Part shown: positions 1 to 11,948 of the stretch, piece after piece
Layout of the letters: every line of letters starts with the position of its first letter
Numbering within the stretch: the stretch's first letter is position 1
Assembly (NCBI RefSeq): GCF_023065955.2
Contig: NW_026622919.1
Coordinates: 4,104,501 to 4,168,500 of the forward strand
Origin: Ursus arctos
Taxonomy: Eukaryota; Chordata; Mammalia; Carnivora; Ursidae
Direction: 5' to 3'
DNA length: 64,000 bases
The notes under the pieces: model-generated
Told to the model about the DNA's origin: nothing
Databases searched by the model: none
What the model saw: the letters and a program-made list of their open reading frames with translations, nothing else
Position numbers and translations under genes: made by a program

Positions 1-1560
1 TTTTGGTAAGTGTTTTGGGGTTTTATAATTTCCTGTCTTCTCAGAAGGCTCTCTCCTGGGCGCGGGTGGATCGGCACAGCCCGGCTAGCCGCAGCAGGAA
101 TCGGTGGTTTTGTGGCTCAGCTCTACTCCTCCTTTCGTGATGATAGCCACCCCAACTTTTATTTAAGGACCTCCCCATTTCTTCCAGATGACTAATGGTG
201 AGAGGATGACGATGATGGTGATGATGGTGATGAACTCCTGCATTCAAGCAACGCACCTCGTCCTCCCCGTCGTAGGCTCTGGTCCTGAGATGGGTATCCG
301 TCAAGGCAAGGCAAGCAAGCTCAATGAGTCACTATTCCACTATGTTTATTTGAATTACCAGGAAACCAGACTCCTCCCCACTGGATATGAAGCTGAGAGC
401 ATCTCAGCGAGAGTGGGGCTGGGAGCGGAGCCAATGGAGGGAAGCCAAGAGGACAGCAACGAGTTCTGATAGCATTGTCCGGGGTCCTGCATCAAGCCGC
501 ATCTGAACACAGCCCTGCTTCAGCCTCGGGAGCTAGGACATTTTTTTGTGCTTCATCTCGTTGGGTCTGTTTTCTGTCATTTGCAGCTGGAGGTGTGCTT
601 TCCAGTACACTCGGAGAGCCTTCTGTCCTGGGGACACAGACAGACAGAGGACTGCAGTGGAGCACGGGGTGTTTGGCACAGGGACCTAAGGGTAGGGGCC
701 AGGCCTCTATTCGCGGGGCTTAGAGGCATGGGCGCCCGAGCTGAATTTTGCACGAGTGGACTGAGTGAAGCATGGGGAGCTGTTGGCATCCTGGTGTGCT
801 TCTAGCTCATGGTGTGAAGCCCCTGGGGTGGGGGGAGGCTGAATCCCAGGGGCAGAGGCCCTGTGAGAAGCTCAGGTGCTGGGGCTGCAAATACTGAAGT
901 CTGCATGGATGCTTTCCGGAAAGCGCCGCATTTCCTGGGTACTAGAGTGGAAACATGTAAGCTCCACCGGGAAGGGAATTCTCCCCGAAGGAAGGCTGTG
1001 CTTTACCGTTGTCTGGTTCCAGACCGCCAGAGCAAGCTTCGAGGAGGGAAAGTGGGGGAAAATGCAAACCTAGCACTAAAGGCCGCAGGGAGGAAGTTTC
1101 ACAGCGAATTCGGGCTGGTTTGGGATTACACCGGGAACATTCACTACGCAGGAGAGCTGGGCAGGGGAGGGGAGCGTGGGGCTGAGACGCGGGAGTATAG
1201 TTTCCCTCCTGCTTCTGGTAAAAATGTATTTGCAATAGAAATACCATTCAATAAATAAGTAAGTAAATAATGAATAAACCATCAAATACCGCTTTGGGTT
1301 TCTACTGACAGTTGGGAAGAGAAGCAAGTTCAAGCCGATTATCAAAGATAACGGTAAGGAGGAGGCTCTAGCCGTGGGAAGAGGACCGCACTGCACTTGC
1401 CTGCCATCGCCATAGGGCATGGGAGCACCACCGGTAAATACCCAGCAGAAAAGAGGGGCTGGCTGGATGCAAACAGGTCAGAAGGGAGGCCTTTGCACAG
1501 AATCACCCCCTAGGAAGATCTGGGGATTACAGCCTGCAGTGATTTCCTAAGGGACTGTGC
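1..1560. other. Non-coding sequence, no recognised gene
   Basis: Unique mixed-composition sequence. It holds a short GATGGT-type repeat at 204-231 and a TAAA-rich patch near 1240-1275. Open frames here, such as 863-1258 plus, show no known domain and no exon-like boundaries. I see no interspersed repeat I can name. Confidence 0.6.
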
Positions 1561-2310
1561 TCAAGGGCCTCACTTTATTGAAAATTGGACTGTGTGAAAC
1601 AGGGTCAAATTAAGGGACCTTTCTCAGCAGTTACCGGAGGGACCTGTTCTCTCTAATTCCCAGGATCGCACAGTTAAAACAACCCCCATTGTTTGTCCCG
1701 GCTTCTGAAGGCACAGGAATCAAAGCTCCGCATTGATCTGATATTCTCTGAAGTGGTTACTCAACCCGAGCGAAGAAAGGGCGGTTTATTAGGTTAATTG
1801 CTGATGCAAAACAAAACAAAACAAAACAACACGCAAAAAACCCGACACACACGCACCCAAACTGCTGCCGGGGACGCATATTTGAAAACAGACACAATGG
1901 ACCGTGCGAGTAAAAATACAACTGCGCCCCCTCCCCCCTCCAGTTTCCCTCCTCTTAAATCAGTGTGGTTCAAAGTATGGTGACCAGATTATGTTAAGCC
2001 CTCCGATAGCAAACCAGGAAAGTCCACACCGGTCTGCGAGCAGCACTAAAACTTTAGACCGCCCCAGGTGATATTCACCTTGCGAGCCTCAGGGACGACC
2101 TTGAACACAATTTGTCCCCACTCCGTTCCAATTCACCATGATTGTAAGAAGTACCGTTAGCTGGCAGGTTTCTCCTGCCGCTGATTATAAGATGAGCTTC
2201 AATTTGGAGAACATTAGAAAGTGAACCAAATGTTTATTTTCAAGTGGAGAGAACGTGGTATTAAAAGGTATGATTATTTCCCTTTGTCCTGTTTCTCTTT
2301 CTCGCCTTTT
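1560..2310. other. AT-richer block, possible regulatory island
   Basis: Locally AT-rich compared with its GC-rich surroundings. It carries homeodomain-like TTAATTG near 1793, a SOX-like CCATTGTT at 1686-1693 and ATTATAAG near 2184. This composition is common in conserved non-coding elements, but nothing in one genome shows conservation. No gene is visible. Confidence 0.25.
1807..1830 (+). repeat. (AAAAC)n microsatellite
   Basis: Four to five units of CAAAA in tandem. No retroelement body lies immediately upstream, so this may be a free microsatellite rather than a SINE tail. Confidence 0.85.
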
Positions 2311-2692
2311 CTTTCCTTCCTCCCTCCACGCCTTATCCCTTCGCTGCTTTCCATTTTTGGTGGTACAGTACTCTAGGAGCTGAGAGGGTGTGTGGGAATC
2401 CTTAGAGATGTCTGCCCTCCCACCCCCCGTTTGCCTGGAGACCCGTTCTGCCACGGCTGCTGAGCCCTGGGGAAGCAACCCTCACCTCCAGCAGAAAGAA
2501 CAGAGCTTTGCTATCCCAGGGCCAGCCGCGTGCTTCTTGCCATCCCCCATCTGTCCCCACGCCACCTGGGTTCAGCCCCCTCCCGCCCACCTTGGGTAAT
2601 TGACTTTGCTCCTCTGAGTCTCTTGATGGGATAGTTGTAGTGCATCCTGTTTCATAGAGCTCTGGAGAGCAGTGAATGACATGATACCTTTA

Positions 2693-2907
2693 CTTTTTAA
2701 AATTTTTATTTATTTGAAAGAGCATGCGTGTGCGTGCTCAACAGAGAGAGAGAGAACACGAGCAGTGGGGAGGGGCACAGGGAGAGGGAGAGAGAGAAGC
2801 AGACTCCCTGCTGAGCAGGAAGCCCGATGCGGGGCTCGATCCCCGGGCTAGAGATATGCCCTGAGCTGAAGGCAGAGGCTTACCCGCCTGAGCCAGCCAG
2901 GCGCCCC
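2693..2907 (-). mobile_element. Carnivore tRNA-derived SINE (SINEC type)
   Basis: The reverse-complement head (AGGCGCCCC) ends at 2907 and the T-rich (A-tail) side lies at 2693-2715. The middle has the GGGGCTCGATCCC B-box region and GAAGCAGACTCCCTGCTGAG. Flanking 15-bp direct repeats, GACATGATACCTTTA at 2678-2692 and GACGTGGTACCTTTA at 2908-2922, differ at two positions, which fits an aged target site duplication. Non-autonomous and mobilised by L1. The degraded purine-rich stretch suggests an older subfamily than the copies near 44-62 kb. Confidence 0.96.
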
Positions 2908-2922
2908 GACGTGGTACCTTTA

Positions 2923-3424
2923 GAACTCCACGGAGAGCTCCAGACACATGTCTGCTCCGCACACATCCAGCTCTTCTCCTACCTGTGAAACCCTGCAGAG
3001 ATTGAGAGCATCTCCTTCCGGGCCCGGACTAGACCAGTCTAAAGTTGGATTGGATGTCAGACATGTGAATGGATTCTTTGACTTGAAAGGAGCTGGCTCT
3101 CTTGGCCACCCTCTCTCACGGTTGTGGAACATCTCTCAAGTCGTGTTCTCTGAATAATGAAGATACTTTTTGGGGTTTGGAAAACTGAAAGGACACCATG
3201 AGGAAGAGGATGGGGTGGGGGGAGCGTAGGGATGCCAGGAAAGAGGGCGCCCAGGAGAGGAGGCCCAAAGAGAGGGTGGTGTGACATCGCCCAGCTTTTG
3301 CGGATGCTCGGACGCTGGCTTGTCCGGGGTTGTGAGGAAGGTCCCGCCAGCAGCCGTGTGGTCCCGTGGCTGTCAGGGAGCTTGCCGCAGCTTTGTTCCC
3401 TGAAGACCAGAAGCCCTGGCCTGG
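2923..3424. other. Unique sequence, nothing recognised
   Basis: No repeat, exon or RNA gene could be supported. A 156-codon minus-strand open frame overlaps this stretch but has no domain and is crossed by other frames. Confidence 0.55.
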
Positions 3425-3480
3425 AGCGGTGGTTTTCAAACTGCAAGTAAAGACCCCCTAGTGGGTGAAACCCAGGTTGT
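3425..3480 (+). mobile_element. Possible hAT-type DNA transposon end fragment
   Basis: The stretch GGTGGTTTTCAAACTGCA followed by a CCCCTAGTGGGTGAAA-like segment resembles the terminal part of old mammalian hAT elements. The fragment is only about 55 bp, so the family cannot be named. Confidence 0.35.
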
Positions 3481-4799
3481 GGGCCATGGAAACTGGAAAT
3501 AGAACAATAGAACGGAACAGAAGACACCAGTGTGTAAGGCCCACAGGAGGGAGAGCTTTTGTGCCATGCATTTTAGTTCTTTATACACACGAATGCGTGT
3601 GTGGGACGGGGTTGGGTGCAGGGGTCTCAGTGTTCAAGGCTGGAAAGCTGCTGGCCCAGGGAACCCGGACAGAAATGTGTTGCCCAAGAGGAGTCTGCTA
3701 GTGGGGGAGGGGGCTCAGGTGAGGGCGGCTGGGCGTTGAGGTGGCAGCCGGAAGTCTGGATGTCTCAGCTGACCACACTAAGAGGAAAAGCCTGTCCTGG
3801 AAGATGACAGTCCTTGTGGGCATTAGGCCTGGAAGAGCCTCTGGGCCTTGTGCTCTGTGGGGTTGGGTCCTGTCTGGACTCAGAGTATAGCTAAATTGCC
3901 ATGTAAAATGTGACACTAGACGCCTAATGCTATAAGCCAGATTCTTTGGGAAGTGGGGGAAGTGGGTTTCTGGCTCCCATAGAACATTCCAGAAACATCT
4001 TGATCCTCCCCCACAATCTGGGGAGTCTTACCCCATCCCCCTCGCTTGTTCCCCGTGGTGATGAGGCTGAAGAGGAAGGGCAGGCACATGGTGCAGAATC
4101 GAAAACTCACTGTGCTCCTTGTTGGCTATGTGGACTGTAGGTAGGGGCTGGGTTCTGGAAAGGGACAGGGCTGACATTAGTTCAACCCCGTAGGGGCAAT
4201 TCCAGGATGGGGGTTGGTTGGGTCAGGGTTGGCCCAGAGATACTCTTAATCTTGCCTGCCTGTTCTATTCACTTCCTTCTGCACGAGCCCTGGGCAAGCT
4301 GCAGGCCCCACGGCCTGGGTGCAGACCCAGGGAGAGGCGTGGGAAGAGGTGTTTGGCCAGGGGGACCTTTGGAGGCTTTTCAAGGCGCTTCTGCTGGGCT
4401 GCTCACAGCCTGACCCCGCCTCCTTCCTGCTGCCCTGAGACTGGGAAAGAGAGGCCCAACATCCCTGGGAAGAAAGGTGGAGTCGGACCCCAAAGAAGGA
4501 TGCCTCTGTCCCCTTACACTTTTCATGGGACAAGGAAGGGGTTGGGGCTGCAAGTCTCCATGGGTGTGCGACGAGTCACTGTGGAGATCAGAGGCCATGC
4601 AGGCCTCTGTGTGTGTCGAAGTCCCGCTGTCTCTAGAAAGTTCCCACAGTGGCCTGAGTGGAACCCCATTCCCCCTCCAGCCAAGCCCCATTCGGGCCTG
4701 GCCCTACTGTGTGTGTGTGTGCATGTGCGTGAGCGTGCAAGGGCCCAGAGAAAGCCTTTGCTGGGAAGAGTGCAAGGACATCTCTGTGTTATATTCTCC
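3481..4799. other. Unique GC-rich sequence, nothing recognised
   Basis: Contains a short TGTG-rich patch near 4711-4740. The 204-codon plus-strand open frame at 4218-4832 lacks any domain and overlaps four other frames on both strands, so it is treated as chance. Confidence 0.5.
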
Positions 4800-4935
4800 A
4801 ATGACCCTTTTAAATATATGACAAACAGTTAAAACAAAAGCCCATTTAGCTTTTATGCCTGTGATTCTCTGTATCCATTCCAGTTAATTACAGTGATTTA
4901 AAAACATCTGCATTTAATAAAGAACCTTCTTTTCC
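4800..4935. other. AT-rich island
   Basis: A sharp AT-rich island in GC-rich surroundings, with TTTTAAATATATGACA, CAGTTAATTACAG and TTTAATAAAG. Possible enhancer-like or ancient conserved element. No gene is seen. Confidence 0.3.
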
Positions 4936-5086
4936 TCCTGTTCTCAGTCCACCCCCCCCACCTGATCTTTCTTCAGGCCACTGGGCTAACGCAGTAATTA
5001 TCATCTCCACCAGCCCAGGCCAGAGCCATCCAAGGTGTCAGAAGACCAGGCTTCAGGAGGCCCAGAGAACAGAGTGAGACTTGGCC

Positions 5087-5288
5087 GGAAGGGGGGAGGG
5101 GGAGGAGAGGAAAGAATAGGGGAGAAAGGAGGGAGGATGGAAGGAGGGGGACGGGAGGATGGAGTAGGGGAGGAGGGGAGGATGAAGCAGGGGAGGAGGG
5201 AGGGAGGGATGGAAGGAGGATAGAACGAGGGAGAGGGGAGGGGAAGAGGGGAGGAGGGAGGGAAGATGGATGGAGGGGGAGGAGGGAG
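5087..5288 (+). repeat. GGA/GGGA-rich polypurine tract
   Basis: About 200 bp that is roughly 94% purine on the plus strand (I count about 12 pyrimidines), built from GGAGG, GGGAGGA and GGATGGA units. Such tracts can adopt triplex (H-DNA) or G-quadruplex structure. The apparent reading frames through it are low-complexity artefacts. Confidence 0.9.
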
Positions 5289-6424
5289 CCTGGCAGGCCT
5301 TCTGTCTAGCAGAGGATCCTGGGCTGGGAGGGTTCAAATTCAGGGACTAGGAAATGTCAATATTCCAAGTTTTTCATTAATTCTGGGTCTTGTTTGACAA
5401 AAGGGGAGACTGAGGCAAGGCAGGGGACTTCACTCTTGACTCAGGATCTCTCTTTGCTCCAGGATGGGGTCTGGGGATGGAGAGAGAAGGGCGGGGAGTG
5501 GAGAAGCCTCCAAACTGGGTCTCCCGCCCTGGGTCCAGAGCCTTCTTCCTTTTATAAAATGTGATGTCTGGTCTCTGGCTCCCTTTTGCTGCCCTGGTGA
5601 CGGGTTTGCCTGTCATCAGCCACAGTGACTCCTCAGTGGATGCCTGGAAGTTCAGTGGCCCCCGGATACCTTGGCCTTGGGTGGATTTTTCTAGGCTTAG
5701 GCCGGCAACACACAAGCAGAAAGGCTCTCAGCTGGGGCTGCTCCTGGGGAGTGGGATGACAGGGCCCCAGCCCCTCCCCAGGAATCCGGCTCCCACAGCT
5801 GCAGGCTGCTGCAGGTCAGGTCTCCCTTCAATGCAGAAGAAGGCCGGGCCCTGCCACCAGGAGGACAGTTCTAGGCAGCTGCCACCAGCCTGATTGCCAT
5901 TGAGGCGAAAACTGAACACCTGGCTCCACCCAGCAGTTTGAGGCTCAGGAGACCCCTGGGAGATCTGGGGGCCCTGTGGGGGCTGGGAGGCAGGAGCAGG
6001 AATCAGCTTTGGGGCCTGGAGGAGGAAGGCCAGTGGGGGCATGAGGAAGTGACAGGTTCCCAAGTTCCTAGTGAGAGATCTGGGGCTCTCAGGAAGTAGG
6101 GTGGGTGGGGGGAGAGGGGCGAAACAGGAGGGAGGGAGGGAGGGGCTCAGACTTCACAAGGGCTAATGTCTTCCCTACTGGTCTCAATACTTCCAGCCAG
6201 AACGCTCCCTGGCTCCTTCCCTGTAGCCCATCCATAGCCCCCCACTTCCTAATCCCAGGGGCAGAAACTCTAGACGCGGGGGGGACAGACCATCAACCCC
6301 TAAAGATTCAGGCCTTAGGAGGCCCACGGGAGAGGCCTGTTGGGTGGACTCAGGGAAGGTGCCTGAGGAGGGAGAATCTTGCCTGATAAAGATAGTAGAA
6401 CGCTTTGCAAAGTTGAACACTGAC
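5289..6424. other. Unique GC-rich sequence, nothing recognised
   Basis: No repeat or gene could be supported. Several overlapping open frames of about 110 codons show no domain. A short GGGA-rich patch lies near 6100-6145. Confidence 0.5.
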
Positions 6425-6530
6425 TTTGAAAGCCGTCAGCCCCAGGGTATGCGCTCCGGAGCTGTGTGGCCTTGGACAGGCTACTTAACGTCCTTGAGCA
6501 CTGCAGAAGCCCCGCCTGGAAGATGGTGGC
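6425..6530 (+). mobile_element. MIR SINE fragment
   Basis: Contains GCTGTGTGGCCTTGGACAGG followed by CTACTTAACGTCC, the conserved core of MIR (an ancient tRNA-derived SINE). Divergent and truncated. Confidence 0.65.
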
Positions 6531-8009
6531 GGAGCGTCGCGCTGGAGAGGTGCCTGTATTCAGCACGACCTGGCTGGCCCCCTGCCTCCACATCTAGCCT
6601 CCTCTTAGTTCAGGATCCTTGCGAGAACTCTCCTGGCTCCATACCTCTTTAAACTTGGAAATGAGAAGAGCTTTGCTTCCCGAGGTTGCTTCCCCCCCCC
6701 ATGTCGCTGTGAGGGAGGCAGGATCAGAGACTCAGTTCTCAGTGGGATTCCGGTCACCCTGCTGGGCCCTGCTGCTCCCTGCTGGGGCCAGGCTCAGGTA
6801 AAACCCAGGGGGTCAGACTGCTTGACTGGTGGGGTGAGGAGAGGTAGGAGGAGACCCCCCCCCTTCCTGAGTGGCAGCTGGGACAAACAGCCTCAGCAAG
6901 CGGGAGCAACACTCAAGACCCGGTTTACCCCCCTCACCCTGCCAGAGCTGCCTGGGACGGGGCTGGACCGGGGGAGGGGCTGCACCTGCCCCCGGGAGAG
7001 GTGGAAGGAGACTCGGGAAAGCTAACCTGGCAGGAGACTGAGCCCTCAGGAGAAAGGAGACTTCCTGCCGTTCCTGGAACGCAATTTCTACCCCCCCCAC
7101 TTTGCACCCACCACCCTCCCATAGCCTGCGATGTCTCTTCATCACTGCCACCAAAGCATCACGTTGATTTGCTCCAAGAGAGCACTGACTGGCTGTCCTG
7201 CTCCCTGTCGGACCTCCTGGCAACTAGTACGGTGCAGGGCAGGGTGTGGGGGCATGTGGGGCCTGCCAGTTCTGGGGCCCGCGCCGAAGGGCAGGTTCCG
7301 CACAGCGCGCGCAGTGCCTGGTGTCTGGGAGCAGATGTGGTGGTCTCGTTGATGCTGAGCTTCCTTCGTCCCCTTCCACCTCGTTCTCCTGCCAGTCCCT
7401 TCCTAGCTCCTTTCACTCTGAGCTGGCCAGTTCCTGCCACCTCCTTCAGTTTCCTGGGACGGCCCATTGGTCCTCTCCCTTGAATTCGCAGAAACCTGGA
7501 TCTCCCTGATGGACATGTGTGCCACGCCTCCTCCAGGAGGCCTCCCAGGACTTCCCCTGCTCCTCTGTTACTCACCCACCCGCTGCTGGGAAGAGACACC
7601 CAGACAGTGCCCTCCCATGGATGCTTCCAGACTGACAATCTTCCCTGTGGGTTCCCAGTTTCCAGCTCTTCTTCCTCTCAGGAAGTCCCCAACCCTGCTT
7701 CCCTTCTCTTTCCATCATGCACGGGCTCTCCCTCTGCCCCCCCCCCCCAAGCTATTCGCTCTGGCCGCAGCACAGCAGGGACTCACTGTCCCCAAGAACC
7801 GCTCCCCTTCTCCTTCCTCCTTCCTCCCCGATTCCTCAACTGTCCCCTAGACCATCGGCCACTTCCGGGGCTCCCCAGCTGTCCTGGAGATCATGGACCT
7901 CACTTAGGAGGCTTTAGTCACCCTCTTTACCCACAGATGCCTTTTCCTGCCCCATCGGACAACGGCTCCCCAGCCCTGCCAGGTCCCAGCCTGGGTCAGT
8001 GGAACCATC
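6531..8009. other. Unique sequence with a C12 run
   Basis: GC-rich and pyrimidine-rich, with a 12-base C run at 7737-7748. Proline- and serine-rich open frames on the plus strand (up to 182 codons) reflect this composition. No gene recognised. Confidence 0.5.
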
Positions 8010-8205
8010 TGGTTTTGCAGGCAGCTAAGTTCAGTTCAAGTCCCCGGGACTCTCTACCTGCATGACCCGGGTCAAGTGGCTTGGCCTCGTGAGTCCCAAC
8101 TAGCTCATCTGTGAAATGGAGGCAAGCGCTGCCTCCTGGGGCTCCGAAGATGATGAAGGCCCGCCGCAAAATGGTTAGTGCGGGCTCCAGCGCCGAGCAC
8201 GCGCT
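8010..8205 (+). mobile_element. MIR SINE
   Basis: Nearly full-length layout: a GTTCAAGTCCCCGGGACTC region, GACCCGGGTCAAGTGGCTTG, CTCATCTGTGAAATGG and a degraded GAGCACGCGCTC 3' part. Ancient and inactive. Confidence 0.7.
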
Positions 8206-8797
8206 CAGGGGACGTGACCTGTGATCAGTGTCCTTTGCCGGCACCTTCCCCAGCCTTGTAGTCTCGTGTTACAGACACGGCACGTCTGTCTTCTCCAGAC
8301 TGCCAGTCCCCGAAGAAACAGGCCCAGATCTTTTTCATTCTTGGATCTTCCAAAGTAGGTGTCATCTAATAGTACTGAATTGCATCTGCATTTCTGGAAT
8401 GTTCCCAAATTTTGGTGGTAAGGGGGCTGTGGGTAGAGGTGACCTCAGAGAGGTGACAAGCCTGTCCAGGCTTTTACCATCAGGAGGAGGGACTCCACCG
8501 AAGAGGTGGCCAGCCATTGATGCTGGTTATTGGCCAAGGCTAGACCAGCAACGTGAAACCGTAAACTTCTCTCTTGGAGCGTGAACTCACAGCAAATTGA
8601 CGAGCGCATGCCCTGTGTGTGAACTGCTGAGGTTTTCCATGACATCAGCAGAACCCAACAATATCCTGGGTTCACCAAGAGCTTCGGGCCCTTTGCTCAT
8701 GAAAACCCTTAGCAATGACTAGCCGCTGACAACAGACAGCCCGCCGCTCGGCGTTAGGAAGTCCACTCTTGGCAACCCTGACTGTGTACGCATCAGC

Positions 8798-8872
8798 ATT
8801 ATTCAGTGCTGAGCACACAGTGGGTGCTTAATAAATATGCTGTGAATGGGTGAATGAGTGAACAACTGAATA
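8798..8872 (+). mobile_element. L2/MIR 3' tail fragment
   Basis: GAGCACACAGTGGGTGCTTA followed by ATAAATATGCTGTGAATG matches the shared 3' end of L2 and MIR. The body is not recognisable upstream. Confidence 0.65.
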
Positions 8873-9005
8873 AAAGGCCAAAGTAGGGCCATACGTTTTA
8901 AACACAAAGGTTGTGGGTTCGGTCCCTAATTGTGCCAAAGAGCTTTATTCTTTTCCAGGATTAAATCTGTGCTATGTGGTCCCATGAGGGGCTCTCTCTG
9001 TTGCT

Positions 9006-9090
9006 TATTCATTCATTCAGCAAATATTTATTGACCCCCACCCCCGACTACCGACCAGGCTCTGAGCTCTTGGAGGGGGCAGGATGCACC
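9006..9090 (-). mobile_element. L2 LINE 3' end fragment
   Basis: ATTCATTCATTCAGCAAATA then TTTATTGACC is the reverse complement of the L2 3' terminus. It degrades into GAGCTCTTGGAGGG within about 80 bp. Confidence 0.7.
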
Positions 9091-10987
9091 CACGCAGCCC
9101 ATCACCACTCCGGGAGACGTTTCCGGCACCGGAAGGCGGTAGTGGAGGAGTGGTGTTCCCGGTAGTGACAGCTGTCTTGCTCTGAAAATCATTATGGCCT
9201 GGTGTTTGCTCCCAGATGGCATTTTGAGTCTCGCCCAGTGTGATGTTCTCAAGCTTTTGCTGTCAAGATGAGGAGCCCCAAAAAGGAAAGGGTGGGTTGA
9301 CTTGGGTTGGATTTCTGGCAATTTCAAAATCTCCAGGATTGACTGATCCGTCTAGTTCTTCATCAACCGTTTATGAATGGGGCTATGGCTCCAAGCATTA
9401 CTAATTCAAATTCTTGCTGGAACACAACCCGGCCCCACACTTTCTCCACTCGGTGCCAGGCCTGCTGGGTGAACCCCAGATATTGTTGGGCTCTGCCAAC
9501 GTCATGGAAAATCTTAGCAGCCCATGCATAGGACACGGGCTTGTCAATTAGCGGGAGAGCTGACTGCAAAAGAAAAAGGTTTGCGACTTCACATTGTCCT
9601 TCCAAGAGACAAAGGGTCTTCTCCTCTGGCCTCGGAGGAGCATTTTCCAAAGAGGGGCACCGGACAACCCAAGACCAGGACTGTGCCAGGGAACCCCTGC
9701 CCCTCCCTGTTCAGACGTGGGGAGGTGGAGGTCAGGGAGATGCTTCTCTATTCATTCTGGGCACCTGTGCTGGGCTGAGCTACCTGGGTGGGAGGGAGGG
9801 CTGGGGAAGCTCTCGGGGCTTGCTCACTCGAAGGGAGTGGAAATGACAAATGGCTCCCGCTGCGAACCCTGCCTGCCTTCCTGCAGGATCGTTTATCTCC
9901 GCGGTGAGTGATTTGCATACTGACGGGGTGGGAACTGCCTCTCTCGGCATCCCTCCCCTGCTCACTCCTCCCGGCTCCTCCTGCTCCCACTCCAGCACAA
10001 CTCCCAGGGGAGCCGCCTGCCCCTGGGCCACCTTGAGCGGCGCCCTAAAGCCCTAGATCATCTCTCCACCGGCACTGCCAGAGACCATCATTGTGTTTCC
10101 GAAAAGCTCCTGTTAAAACAGTCAAAGCTTCCTCTGAGGGCCAGCAAGTCCTCTCCCAGTTGTAGCGACAGGGACGAGGGGCTCGTGATGAATGACACGG
10201 AGCCCTACCCTTCGGGTGTCCTATAAAAATTCGGCCGGGTGCCCCCTCTGAACCCTTCCAGTCTCATACTTACAGCAGCTCCGAAGCCCACCTTCCAGTC
10301 CCAGTTACAGGGGAGGCCTTGCCTGGCCAAACAGCCCGTGAGAGGCAGCATATGAAGCCAGGTCTGCGGCCTCCAGCGCTCACAGGTCACAGGGAGCTAC
10401 CTGCACCCCGGGGGCATCCGGGCAGACGGGGGTGGGCCGTGCCAGTGACTTGCCAGCACGTCGGCTCTGGAGGCTGCGACCAGGTGGAGGGCTGGCTGGA
10501 GGAACAGGGCCAGGTGGCTGAGATCCAGACCTCTTCCTCCTTCCCGCCCCTGCTTCTCTGCTTCCTGATGACCCCACCCCTCCACCAGCAGGGCACACCA
10601 CACGCCCAGAGACTTTCAGAGCCTCCCAATTTGCAGGGCCAGTCACGCTGGGGGTGGCGTGTCACTGGCCACGGGTTGGGGATGTCCCGATTGAGGGTGT
10701 CCCTTCGGGGTAAGGCCAGTGTGGGGAGCTTCGAGGGGCTGGGGAGGGCTGCGCAGGGCTCTCCGGGAGGCCAGGCTCAGTCGGGGCTGGGGTGTTCCAG
10801 GAGAGCAGTTTCCCAAACCAGAGACGAGGCTGTACAGAGGACCCACTTGGTACATAGGCAATTCTGTCAAGGTTGGTCTTTTCTGCACATCCCTTGCAAG
10901 CCTTATCACGGTAAGGGTTTCGGGGTGTTCTGTGGACTCCCCTTCTCCCCTGGTCCTCTGCCCTCAGGTTCTTTTTCTGAGACCACA
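9091..10987. other. Unique GC-rich sequence, nothing recognised
   Basis: No named repeat. A 230-codon plus-strand open frame (10319-11011) runs through it but has no domain and is mirrored by overlapping minus-strand frames, so it is not called. An octamer-like ATTTGCAT occurs near 9910. Confidence 0.5.
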
Positions 10988-11051
10988 CACTGCCCTGGGG
11001 GTATGGCTTAGCCCCCGGGCACTGCCCTGAGTGTGTGGCTCAGCCCCCTGG
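10988..11051 (+). repeat. 32-bp imperfect tandem duplication
   Basis: Two directly adjacent 32-bp units, 10988-11019 and 11020-11051, both starting CACTGCCCTG and sharing a TGGCTNAGCCCCC core, with a few substitutions. A small local duplication. Confidence 0.85.
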
Positions 11052-11748
11052 ACCAGGGTGGGCATGGGGTTGGGGGGTGTCCAAGGAAGCCTTGGCTTTC
11101 CCTTTTCCTGGATGGTGAGCAATAACCTGGGACTGAGGGCAGGCAGTGCGAGCAGTCTGTTCCACGTGTGGCCAGTGAGGACGTGCCGCACCTGTAGGAA
11201 TTTAAAAACAACAATAAAACCAGCAAAAGTTGGTCTTCCCTTTTTTTTTTTTTCTGGTCTGCTTTTTGTCAACATTATGTACCCGCAATTCCCAACGATG
11301 TCCCTGAAAAATGTTTTCGTTGGTCTTGGTTCTAAACAATTGCTGTTGCTGTTGGGTTTGAATAACACGCATGTAAGCTTCAAATTAGCGCGTTTTTATT
11401 ATTTAACCTTTGATAAACCTCGTATTCTTTGTGGGAGTCAGTTTGGAAAACCCCCGTTGTGTGGCTGGCTCCCAGCATGGGCACGGCCACTTGGCTTCAT
11501 TTGGGGAGGTCGCTGTGGTTCCTAAGGGTCCTAGATCATCCACGATGGCTCTGGGGGCAGCTTGTGTGTCCAGCCCGCCCCCCCAGAACGGCTCCGTCCT
11601 GCATTTGAACAGCAGGTTTGGAATAAACCCTGGTGGCCCCGGGTTTGCAGGGACGAAGAGATAGAACTTGACTCAGAACTGACTTGACTCCGTTCTTCTG
11701 TGTGCCTCTGTATAGTTTTTGTTTGTGTCTAAAATTTAGACTGACACA
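11052..11748. other. Unique sequence with T13 run
   Basis: Contains a 13-base T run at 11241-11253 and AT-rich sequence at 11330-11430. No gene or named repeat is supported. Confidence 0.5.
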
Positions 11749-11948
11749 GGGGCACCTGGGAGCCTCAGCTGGTAAAGCGTCTGCCTTTGGCTCAGGTCAT
11801 GATCCCAGGGTCCTGGGATCGAGTCCCTCATCGGGCTCCCTGCTCAGTGGGGAGCCTGCTTCTCCCTCTGCCTGCTGCTCCCCCTGCTTGTGTGCTTTCT
11901 CACACTCTCTCTCTCTGTCAAATAAATAAATAAAATCTTTAAAAAAAC
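11749..11948 (+). mobile_element. Carnivore tRNA-derived SINE (SINEC type)
   Basis: Head GGGGCACCTGGGAGCCTCAG, then GGTCATGATCCCAGGG, TCCTGGGATCGAGTCCC (B-box region), a CTCTCTCTCTGTC tract and an AAATAAATAAATAAAATC tail followed by A7. Essentially full length. I cannot define a clean target site duplication. Confidence 0.96.

Noticed and set aside
8900..8935. GGTTGTGGGTTCGGTCCCTAA as a tRNA-like B-box
   Set aside because: No matching A-box or cloverleaf could be found in a tRNA-sized interval. At most a scrap of an old SINE.
9887..9910. CTTCCTGCAG and GGTGAGTG resembling splice sites around about 17 nt
   Set aside because: The implied exon is too short to assess and nothing nearby reads as coding.
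10319..11011. 230-codon plus-strand open frame
   Set aside because: No recognisable protein family. It runs into a local tandem duplication and overlaps several minus-strand frames.
11749..11840. tRNA-like heads of the SINEs as tRNA genes
   Set aside because: They carry A- and B-box-like words but do not form a complete tRNA and continue into SINE bodies.
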